From NCBI GenBank assembly GCA_033782935.1, contig JAWQEG010000259.1, forward strand, positions 1,701,501 through 1,765,500: a stretch of DNA of 64,000 bases, given 5' to 3'. Positions within the stretch are counted from its first letter, which is position 1. Every line of letters begins with the position of its first letter. The stretch is from Petrolisthes cinctipes (Eukaryota > Arthropoda > Malacostraca > Decapoda > Porcellanidae). Below the pieces are notes generated by a model. That model was not told the DNA's origin. It saw only the letters and a program-made list of their open reading frames with translations, and did no database searches. Shown one piece after another: positions 31,615 to 42,858 of the stretch. The translations under genes and the position numbers were made by a program.

Positions 31615-32160
31615 AAGTTTCTGGTGGGGTCAGGCCGTGTAGTTCCTTGTGTAGTGTGTTGCAGTGTTCCCTAAACTAGGGATTCATAACTTCTGTGGTA
31701 TAATGTAAAAGGCACACAGATAATAACACATAACAATACAATTTCGACGTAAATATTTTGGTATCTCAAATAAAAAGAAATATATAAAGCATAATATATT
31801 AAGTGACGTATAAACAAACATGTGAAGCAACCAACACCTCGAAGCGTTACTCGATAATCTCAGGGCCTCAGTCTCAGGCCACGACCTTCAATCCCGAGGT
31901 TGAGGTATAAAACAATAATAAAATAAGGTCTTTGTGTGGCAATAAAGAAATGTTGCTTATATAATACCATGTTGTCTCTTTTATCGAATTATACCGTAGT
32001 TCTTGGTTAGGTAAGTAAAGTAATGTTTACGTCTATAATATAATTTGAAAGAAAATAATTAAAAATATACCTTTTCTTAATAAAAATATATACGTTAAAA
32101 GCATCACGAGCGGCAACACTCTCCACACCCTACATTGCAGTTCTTGGGTGGTGAGGGAAT
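31615..32160 (+). repeat. Dispersed repeat, second copy of the 19.9-kb family
   Basis: Collinear but diverged match to 19890-20300, starting in CTGGTGGGGTCA, which matches the inverted-repeat edge GGGTGGGGTCG. No cold-shock ORF follows here. Confidence 0.6.
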
Positions 32161-33213
32161 AAAGTAAAAATTTTAATACGTGCAGTGTAATGTGTTGTAA
32201 ATATTGTAACCACGATGTAATTAAATATATATTATATGAGCGAGAGAGATATATATGAAGTAAAAAAATAACGTATGAAAATGAAGAGAAAGTTAATATA
32301 AAGAATACAGGTGCTGAGAGGGAGGGAGGAAGGTTGAGGTGGAAGGGCGAGGCATGGTTGTCAGGTGTTTGGGTGGTTAACCCACCATATATATATAATT
32401 GTTATGCATTTTGCTATAGAATAAATATATGAATGCATAATGAACAAGAAAAATTTACAATGTCGTGAATGCAGAAGTCTAGTGAAAAACCCACATTTAT
32501 TTGTAATTTATTGAAAAAGATATACGACTTTTCGGTTACATCACGTAGCCCTTTTCAGGTATGAGTGAGGACAGGTAGTGTAAAAGAATATATATGTATA
32601 CCGCTCATAGAGGGGGAGAGGCGGTAGGGTCACGTGATATTCGGGAGGGGGGAGTGGGAAAGACAGTAGGGGTGGGTGAATTTACGCAGGAGGAAGGAAA
32701 CGGAGGTAGAATGGGGGGGGGGGAGTCGGAGAGGACGAGCTGATAATGGGAAAGGAAAGAACATCGGGGCTAATAAAAAAAAAATACATGGAATGGTAAC
32801 GGAGGAAGTGGAACAAAACAGAATACAGTCACATACAAATAAAAATAGAACTATAAGTTACACAGTACTGTATGTTATATGGATGTACCTTTGACCTGAA
32901 GAAGCAATTGCGAAACGTCGTCAATAAAGGCACCTCGTCATAGAGTGTTGTTCTTACCATTTTGTCAAGCAAATGCTTATTTTAACTCAACGTTCTTCAT
33001 CTCACTAGGCTCTATCAAAATAAATTTTAACAGTTCGTACTGAAAACAAATAAGAAAACAGATGACAAAAGTAACAACAAACGATAACACTACTTCACTA
33101 TCTGTAAATGTAAATCGTTATAAATTTGTCTATAATTATATAAAAAAGCATATAACCTATCCCTATTACTAAGGTAGAAATGAATATTTGAAGCCTTAAA
33201 ACGAATCACAGCA

Positions 33214-34372
33214 TGAGCCGTGAGACCGTGAAGCAATGCCAGGCAGATCACCTCCCATCACCATCAGTTGGCTGATGTATGACAACCACAACTGAGAATA
33301 AAATACGAGTTATTCCAGTATGCGTTATAATTCAGTTCCTCATTAACAATGTATGCTACTGTTATTCATATACTGTATATATGGCAAATAAACATAATAT
33401 ATTTAGTTCACCACAATGCTCTCTTGTTTAGATATAATAAGGTTATATTATCACTAAACTTTCCTAGCAACTTATCGACCAATCATCTCCGTCGTTATAT
33501 GTTCAACTCTCTACACCTCCGTCACCTCCTTGTGGGGTAGGGTATAGAGGAGCCCAGGGTGATAAAGAAACTCCCTTCCGCAACTGTACCAGCGAGGATG
33601 TTTTACGACGTTCGGTGGTCTTATAATTAGTGCCTGAAACTCGATTTGGGAGTGTAAATATATATATATATATTAAGCAAAATGGTTGATTCTAGCAGGA
33701 GTCTTTAGAAGGATATGAGTCTGAACTTTGCACCAGCCACTTGGGGTCGTTCTCACAGTTCTTCTCAACGTGACCATAAACATGATATCTGAATCATTGT
33801 TTAGGACGTTGTCTGTAATGCTTTACTGTAATGTGTACATGGTAAGATATTTGGATGTTTTATGGAATACGGGGTGTTGAGAAAGATAGAACTATAGTGT
33901 TGTTCTTACCTTTCTATCTTCTTAACGACATACGCGAAGGATTTCTTTAATATTACAATTAATACAAATCTCTACAATGGATGTCTCCTTTTGATGTGTT
34001 AAAGGTCCAGTGAGCTGTAATTTTATCTATATTGCCATTATCATTAGGGACAAACTTATTCAGAAGCATCGGTTGTGTTTTATTACCAGCATTAATTAAC
34101 TAAAATGTTTTTAACATATCTCTTAATATTTCCTTGTGAAACTCTACCTACATCATTCTCTATTCAGTCTCTCCACGAAATTGTTACAGTCCTCCTTGTA
34201 TGATGCTATAAATGTAATCTTGTTTGGCCTGTCGTGAACTACTTCGGATGAGTCTTATGGGTCATCAGCATTAGGAAAGAAGTCGTTCTCTTCATTCACC
34301 AAATTTTTAGAGCTTATCAACTTGTATGTTATTAAGGTACCACTCAATGATTTTTCTTCATATTCATTATAC
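33214..34372. other. Non-coding stretch with a SINE-like remnant
   Basis: 33545-33660 on the minus strand resembles part of the SINE at 24784. The rest is AT-rich with no recognised feature. Confidence 0.4.
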
Positions 34373-34437
34373 CTAAGCTGCTTGTGATGAGCCATTGACA
34401 ATGAATGTAATAAAGCCATTGAATCTTGTACGATCAT
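34373..34437 (-). CDS. Candidate IR exon (YDAV-type helix of amino-terminal domain)
   Basis: A 65-bp minus-strand segment with an acceptor (AAACTTCTAG) and a donor (CTTAG|GTATAA) encodes MIVQDSMALLHSLSMAHHKQ followed by L and a split codon. In ionotropic glutamate receptors the amino-terminal domain has a helix of type ALxYDAVxLLAxAL at this place, and QDSMALLHSL fits it. The donor leaves two bases, which are completed to Arg by the first base of the candidate exon at 24171, giving [10 protein letters not shown]. Distance to that exon is about 10 kb, filled by a SINE, a LINE and a foldback element. The exon's own upstream partner was not identified. The evidence is motif and phase only. Confidence 0.42.
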
Positions 34438-35135
34438 CTAGAAGTTTCAGTTTAATTTTAGAGATGGTTCCAAAAGAATGTAATGAATTGTATTGTAATT
34501 CCCACTCTGTATGAACATTGCACCATAGTATATGGTAAACACTATTTCCCTCAAAATTATTATTCCCCCGGCATAGTGGGGTCATATTTTGTGAGGGGGT
34601 CTGATCATTAGCCTTACTCGCGCCTTTACTTGTTTCCTGTGTCAGGGAGACAGAAGTACCATGACCACCCTGGTATGGTTCCAGAGTGGGGATACATGAT
34701 ATTGGGGGGAATCAAAGGAATGTTCAGAGGGAGAGCCAAAGTCGTCAGGAGGTATCGTTGGGAAAGTTAATTAAGGATTTTAAGTTTTCATATAATTTTA
34801 GATAGAACTTTAATTTCCAACCCCTCCCAAAACTGAGCCGAAGAAGGGGAGGCTGATATCTGGGAATAAAACCTTCACAACTCCAGAGATAGTGAAGAAC
34901 TATACGTAGGTTACCATGATAAGGTACTAGCCGATTGGCCTGGACGGGTCTTCCATGTTTCCCGTTAGGTTGAAATAAGGGACCAAAGTAATATGCTGCT
35001 ATCCATGTGAAATCACTCAATTTCTAGGACTCCTGTCTCTCAACATTACAGGTCTCTGTCCGAGGCAAACTTGCAGAAGAGCTTTACTAAGGCCCTGAAG
35101 GTCTGAGCATCTATACCATTCTGCCCTTCAGGTAA
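34438..35135. other. No confident feature
   Basis: A 91-codon minus-strand frame (34745-35020) has unusual W/Y-rich content but no recognised family. It may be a fragment of an unknown element. Confidence 0.35.
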
Positions 35136-35247
35136 GGTACTGTCCAGTCTCCTCCACTGCCACGTTCATCACTTCAGCGTTGTCAATGTTTGTACCCCAC
35201 AAGGTGTGAACCTCCAGTTTCGACTCGCATATCCGAAACACATGCCA
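35136..35247 (+). repeat. Single arm of the 22.6-kb hairpin family
   Basis: Matches the left arm at 22587-22694: GTCTCCTCCACT, TTCAGCGTTG, AGGTGTGAACCTCCAGTTT-like, GACTCGCAT, CCGAAACACATGCCA. The matching second arm is absent. Confidence 0.7.
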
Positions 35248-35885
35248 GGAGTAAATCGGGGGGATGGTAATGGAGGGGTGTAGTCTGTGGAATGGTGTGG
35301 TGCATGTTTTACGGAGGAAAGTTAGCGAGAGGATTGTAAGCAGTAATGCTGTACTAAATTATATGTCAACTATATAAATCTGTTACATAACAAACATGAC
35401 ATTGGTAGACCACAACATTGTGATGGTTAGTAAAGTCATTAGTTATCAGTATATTATGTTCTCAAACGGTACAAGAAATGCTGGGTTGGTGAAGCAGTAG
35501 CTAGTCTCGGCCAGATGGCTCTATGAATGTTTAGTAAATGCCAGCTATCAGCAGCGCATCTTGGATTTAATTAATATTTCATGTTCTACATCATAACGTT
35601 AATGATAGTTATTACACATAATAAGTAAATTATATTGAATGTGAAGTTTTAAACGTCACAATGTTCCTAGAACATAACATATTAAAATCAGGCCTCATAA
35701 ATTTCCGTAGGTTGGTCCCACCAAGTTAATCATTGTGATGACGATGGCTTTATTTTCTGTCAATTATAACAAATATCTTCAATTTACGAGCATTGTGAAC
35801 ATTGATAGTAGTGTCATGACTGTTGATATTTTACGATGAAATTTCACTGCTCCGACCGAGGTAATATTTTATAATCATTACATAT
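35248..35885. other. Non-coding stretch
   Basis: AT-rich with no feature recognised. Confidence 0.4.
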
Positions 35886-36063
35886 TGAACTTCCCATGGC
35901 TACTCCTGAATCTTTAGAAAATTTTCAGAATAGAGCAATGAGAATAATTCTCGGTTGTCCAATGTCGACCAGGATAGTGAACATGCAGCGTGAATTGCGT
36001 CTTCCCCCATTAGTGGAGATAATTTATTCTAATGTTACTTGCTTCACTGTCAAGTGCCTCCAC
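35886..36063 (+). mobile_element. Internal LINE family 2 fragment
   Basis: Encodes ENFQNRAMRIILGCPMSTRI and LRLPPLVEIIYSNVTCFTV, collinear with 28361-28535 of copy 1. Both the 5' and 3' parts of the element are absent. Confidence 0.9.
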
Positions 36064-36770
36064 ACACATCGCCGCTAGACACGCCACCAACTGTAAAGTG
36101 GCGGAGGGATGGATACGCTACCACCGTAACCACCCAGTCAGCTTGAGTTAGTTCGGCTTATACCGGGATTGGATACACACGTATTGCTCGTCTTGATCTC
36201 TTTCTTACCTTGGCCTTTGTCTCCCGTGACGAAGAGATAGCCAAGGTTGAATAATTCGGTATCAATTACCAGTTTTTCCAAAGCTTTATGGTTATATTAT
36301 TATTAATCGATTGCAACAGACAATTGATTGATAAATAAGGTAAGAAGGGAAAGCTGGTCTCTCGTTGAGCCCGGTAGAAGGCTACCATAGCGTTTCTCTC
36401 GTACCTAAAGGTAAGAATTACGAGTGATAATGTGTGTACTGACATTGAAAATTCCAACAGGTGTAAATACATTCTTTAACTGAGTCTATGTAGCGATCTT
36501 GGTTTTGGATATACCGAACTCGACAGTGTTAGTCTGCATTTAGATATTAATTAACGTAATTGAGTAGGAAGGTCTTGAAATAGCACCTAATAAATAATTA
36601 ATAACAGTGTTAGACTTATTTAATCATATGAGTTAACGTAAGCTAGGTTTATCGTAAGAAAAATCGACTGGAGAACAATCGAAAGAAAATATTCGAGGGA
36701 AACAATGCGAGCACACACGGACATTACGAGACCATTGAAAGAAAACGAGTGCCTTATTTATTGATTATTG
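36064..36770. other. Non-coding stretch
   Basis: No gene or element recognised. Confidence 0.4.
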
Positions 36771-38521
<1,751 letters not shown>

Positions 38522-39758
38522 CAGACCTGGAATATCTCTCGGGCGAGGGCAGCTAATTGGCGCGCTGTTGCCATATTTATACCAAAACAAAGCTTTTCAG
38601 AAAATGGGAATGCAGTCAACATACTTGGGCAGCTTGTGCAGTGTGTGTGAGAGCTTTTACAGAACCTGTTAAGGGTGCTCTATTGGCCTTCTCTAGTAGA
38701 AAATATCTATTCACGTTAAATATTACCTCCTGTGAAGTACACGGGAGAGACTGGGAGAATGACCTGAAATGGTGGGTACTTAACCACTGACCCGGCCTGA
38801 CCCAAACATGTGACCTTCACCCAGCGCCCGCCTCAATGACAAAACAATGGCAACGTCTCATATGTGGTGCGGAAATAAACGCCACATGATTTATATAAAC
38901 ACATTTTTTTCTAGAAAAATTAACGAATTCTGTACAGCACATAATCATGTTAACATATGTAATATATAATGTGTATCTTATGCAAAACAAAAATCTTGTT
39001 AGTGTTAAATGTAACCATTTCTTGTTTATGGTTTTGATGTTTGGCATATCAGCATTAATCACCAGCCACGCCGTAGAGCTCTTCCAGGTTTGGGAAGAGT
39101 ATAGCTAGTTTTGTTCGTGTGGAAGTGTATGCGTGTGGTAATTAATTAATTTATTAAATAATTTAATTGTTGTTGCACGACTGAGATTAATAAATATAGT
39201 AAAGTAATTGTAAATTGATTGTTTCGTACACCTTTACCATTCTGCTGATACTATTATAAGTCCATATATATAGAAAGAACCCACGTAAAATAAATGTATG
39301 TTGACGGAAGTTGGGATAATAAGAGGGGATAATTAACTTCTGCTCACGATCGTTGAAGCAAACACAACGAAAGTTCAAGATAAGTCCGGGTAAGGTAAGA
39401 ATTAACAGTAAGTAATTTTCACATCATAAATGATAAAAATCTTAATTTCCCATCACATTTGATAATAATCCTTATTATTATTATTTCCATTATTATTATT
39501 GGTAAATTTTTACAAGTTGCCACAACAGGATTTAATTGGAAAAATATATAATTCCTAGAAGGTTTTAGTGTGATTTGAGTGATGTTGACCTTCGTTTCCA
39601 TAGGAAATGTTTCGTTTTCGAGATAGCCCCCTTCCCCCCCATCCAACAATCTTGGGGGAGAGTCTGGGAAATCAGGGGTTTTGGATGGGGGAAAAACTCA
39701 TAATATAGTATATTTGCCTTTTTAGATTGCACTCATGACATGCCATAAAAGTAAAAAA
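38522..39758. other. Non-coding stretch
   Basis: No gene or element recognised; AT-rich, with TTATTATTA tracts near 39470. Confidence 0.4.
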
Positions 39759-39933
39759 GTGGAAAACCGGAGCCAAGTTTTGGCAAAAGTTGGCTCGGGT
39801 TTTTCAGTTTTCAACAAGCATAAATGTGGAATAGTGGAAAACCCGAGCCAAGTTTTGGCAAAACTTGGCTCGGGTTTTTTAGTTTTCAACGAGCATAAAT
39901 ACTGAAAAATAAAAAACCCGAGCCAATTTTTTT
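39759..39933. repeat. 75-bp tandem repeat with perfect palindrome
   Basis: Two full units (from 39759 and 39834) and a partial third (39902-39933). In unit 2 the arms 39838-39857 (AAAACCCGAGCCAAGTTTTG) and 39859-39878 are exact complements around one G, a 41-bp palindrome. Unit 1 has the same palindrome with two mismatches. Confidence 0.92.
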
Positions 39934-40002
39934 CTGACTCTGTGGATCAGGCATCCTTCAGCCTTAACCAGAGCATCGAGATGTTACAGAATTAAAAAGA
40001 CC

Positions 40003-40184
40003 TTACCTGACCTGACCTAACCTAACCTAGAAGGGGGCATACTTCGGGACCTAACCTTGGCATACATCGGGACCTAACCTTGGCATACTTCGGGACCTAA
40101 CCTTGGCATACTTCGGGACCTAACCTAGGCATACTTCGGGACCTAACCTAGGCATACTTCGAAACCTAACCTTGTCATCCTGCG
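40003..40184. repeat. TTAGG-like (CCTAA) tract and 23-bp minisatellite
   Basis: Leading CCTGACCTGACCTAACCTAA (40006-40029) is followed by six to seven 23-bp units of ACCTAACCTTGGCATACTTC plus GGG. The unit resembles that at 4975-5066. Confidence 0.85.
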
Positions 40185-40257
40185 GTCTTTACAAGAGCAT
40201 CAATTTCATATAGAATTAGGAAAACCATATCAAACTCCTTTTATACACCAGTTTACC

Positions 40258-41338
40258 TTAATTGGAAGCCAAGGATGTGGAAGGTTCTTGTGGAGTTGAC
40301 GAGTCGTGGCTTGAGTTGTCTTCTGGCAAATCGTCTCGGTCTTCAGGTATGGGTGCTCGGTGGACTGGATGGCCTTCTATTCTCCCACTCTGTGGTACAT
40401 ACAGCTTGGCAGCCTCTAGGAAAAACTTGTGGAGGCGAGAGTCGTCACTGGAGAAGGAGTGGATAAACAAATAGCGAGCAATGTACTGGAAGAAGTACTC
40501 CCGCCGTTGACCGGGTCGCTGAGTCCACTCTTTCACATCTCTCCACAAGCGCTCGATGGTCTGCGTGTGAGTGGTGGGGTCGTCCGGGTCGACGAAGTTC
40601 TGAGAGTGATTGATGGTGCGGTGTTTGTATCCAAGCTCTTGCAAACCACTATATGCTTTCCAACAATCACTGATGATAACGGAGCATCGACTAATATATT
40701 TTTCAATCAGAGGCACAAGTGTATTTTTATCTCTTTTCTGTTTTTCCCCAGTGTATTGATCAATAAGGGGAATTACGAACAACTTCTTAGACACTTTCTA
40801 TGCCACCGAATACCCATATTTGTGAGAGATGACGTCCAGTATTGTTCTTGCGATGTCCAAAGCACGACTCGTCAATCTCCACAATAACCCATTCACCTCC
40901 AATCGGATCCTGATGGTAAAACCAATAATCAGTGTCCTCTGAGCAAAATGATCGCCAGTCCACACTAGTGCGAGAAGAGAAGTGAATACTACTGGATATA
41001 GTTTCGTGAGTCCAGTGTTTATCCAGCCAGAAATTTACAAATAACACAATTTTCCAAGCTGGAATGTGGACATTATCTAAGAAGGTGCCTTTCTTGTCGC
41101 TCACGGAAAAGTTACACCACCTCCTCTTCTTGGTTTTAGGAACCTTAACTGACTGGTTACAGTACCACTGGTGTCTATCCTCACGATACTTACACGGAAC
41201 TCGACACCTGGGACAGTCAACTGAGGTGGGTAAAACTCCGTGAGCACGTAAGAAGTCTATTGCTGGTTTCTCTTGCTCATAAAAGCGGGCAATAGACAGC
41301 CAAGGGTTATATGCACAACCTGCACAGAGAGACGACAT
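40258..41338 (-). pseudogene. Merlin / ISXO2-like transposase, one frameshift
   Basis: This DDE transposase belongs to the eukaryotic Merlin group, related to bacterial IS1016/ISXO2. Start taken as ATG at 41338 (MSSLCAGCAYNPW). The N-terminal zinc ribbon reads CPRCRVPC, WYCNQ and RRWCNFSVSD. The catalytic core reads WVIVEIDESCFGHRKNNTGR and WVFGGIE (first Asp), IISDCWKAYSGLQELGY (second Asp), then THTQTIERLWRDVK (Glu block). A frame change near 40795, between GGIESV and SKKLFVIPLIDQ, is the only clear break. The C-terminal tail is long and S/P/D-rich and ends at 40258. An upstream extension of the frame to 41560 reads poorly and is probably not coding. Terminal repeats were not identified. 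It lies on the same strand as the IR gene. Confidence 0.85.
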
Positions 41339-42122
41339 ACTTGGAATGACAGCAAAAATGAAAGGAGAGGGATGTATCTGTGACGTACTCACGTGTTGCA
41401 GCTCTGTCATTGGTCGAAAAGGAGTAGATAGATGTGTGTAAGACACTAATTGGTAGGATTCGGGTTGAAATTTAAGAATCTCCCACCAGGTAGCAGTGCG
41501 TCCGTAGTGGTTACCATAGAAACCCACAGATAAAACAGCTGACCTATGTTGTGAGTTCAATGATGAGCGCCGCCATATTGTTTGTGCAACGACATTGAAA
41601 TGTAGAAATCATGAGAGTAGTGACTGTAAAGTGAGTACTGGGCGTATAATGCATTTATGGTACTAAGAGATGTTGTCGTGCAAGATGAAATAGAGGATAT
41701 TGTAAGATAAAAAGTGTGAAGTACAGACAATTTTACGAAATTTTTGGACTCTGAAAAATACGACACTCACTACACTTATAAGAGGTAATTAGTGTTATAA
41801 CGCATCTGCGAGGCAAATGGTATATAGAAAAGTTGTTTGTAATACTGAAATATAAACACTGGTACTAGTAAAAATTTTAAAATCGCGTTGTGGCAACTTG
41901 TAAAAATATTCCTTATTATTTTTTGTTACCTTTTCCTTGGTAACGGAACTGAGAATTACCCGAACATAGGGACTTCGACTCTTTGCATTAATTTCTGTCC
42001 CACACACCCACACTCTCACGAGATAGTTAGGCTATAATAGCCCAAAAATTAAGATATTAGAAATAACTGAAAATACGAAAACAAAAAAAATGGGCTCTAT
42101 ACCGTAATGATTATGAGCTCAC
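41339..42122. other. No confident feature
   Basis: Includes the non-coding upstream side of the Merlin transposase and AT-rich sequence. Confidence 0.35.
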
Positions 42123-42186
42123 CTTCCTTGGTAGTTCCATGCTTGTGTGTTGCTGGTGGTGATTGCAATTCTAGTGTCTGGACGAC
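42123..42186 (-). CDS. Candidate exon 2 of an unknown gene
   Basis: Minus strand, between acceptor TGCTGTTAG and donor GGAAG|GTGAGC. With the G from the upstream exon it reads GRPDTRIAITTSNTQAWNYQ followed by G. The reading frame is kept across an 82-bp intron. The family is not recognised. Confidence 0.33.
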
Positions 42187-42268
42187 CTAACAGCAGTAGA
42201 TGCCCAGCACATCTCGTCCACTCTTGTAATGCACCAACCGAGAAGTCGGGGGAAATAACTGATCTCAC

Positions 42269-42398
42269 CTATGGATGAATATGTAGAGTCACACTCTTGT
42301 GTGTAAGAGCCATCATGGTAAACATAAGCAATATTTTGAAAACGATGTGCCCCACATAATTTTTTGTTTATCATATGAGCATCTCTGCCTTTCGCCAT
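42269..42398 (-). CDS. Candidate first exon of an unknown gene
   Basis: Minus strand, starting ATG at 42398 and reading MAKGRDAHMINKKLCGAHRF, then QNIAYVYHDGSYTQECDSTY and SSI, ending at donor CCATAG|GTGAGA in phase 1. It joins exon 2 in frame. A stop lies just upstream of the ATG in the same frame. There is no signal peptide. It could be an upstream exon of the IR gene or part of an unknown element; phase does not link it directly to the exon at 34437. Confidence 0.33.
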
Positions 42399-42669
42399 CC
42401 TTCATCTATTGTTGTCGTTCACATTACCTAGGCTATGCAAGAGGCCAGTAAATCCCATGCTGTCAGAAATACAAGTCTACCAATTTGCTAGTTGCTACTT
42501 CATTAAAGAAAACAAATAATCTACTATTGTCCTCTGGTCAGGCCCTGGTAGCTGAACTACTGACAGTCAATACCAGCATTCTGTATGTACAGTTGCAGAC
42601 ACATGAAACAGATATGACATAAGTCGACACCACCTACGATAATATTGTAGGGACTGCGGGTGACGATTT

Positions 42670-42858
42670 AAATTGACAGTGCAGTTTTTAAATTTGCGCA
42701 ATCCCTAACAAGCTAGTTTTGGGCTGGCAACACTGCATCTAAAAGCCAAAGGACTACCCCCAGTACACCCAGCCACTACCATTCAGTTTGACAAGAGCAG
42801 TGAGGGTGGGAGGACATATTTTCATCACTCCTATTTTCCTCTAATTACCATATATATA
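42670..42858 (+). repeat. Dispersed repeat, copy 2
   Basis: Collinear with 7691-7878: CCCTAACAAGCTAGT, GGCTGGCAACA, GAGGGTGGGAGGACATATTT, TCATCACTCC, CTAATTACCAT. Confidence 0.6.

Larger units (their letters stand above)
29876..33213. mobile_element. Large foldback element, arms about 775 bp
   Basis: 29876-30647 and 32437-33213 are reverse complements with only scattered differences. They begin TGCTGTGATTCGTTTTAAGG and end TTCTTGTTCATTAT. The roughly 1.8-kb spacer holds a second inverted repeat, microsatellites and a copy of the 19.9-kb repeat family. Arms carry GAAACGTCG and CCTGAAGA motifs of the kind seen in Penelope-like or other retroelement ends, but no enzyme ORF is present. It could be a foldback transposon or two head-to-head copies of one element. 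Confidence 0.8.

Noticed and set aside
34745..35020. 91-codon minus-strand ORF as a gene
   Set aside because: No family, start context or splice evidence; kept only as an unexplained open frame.
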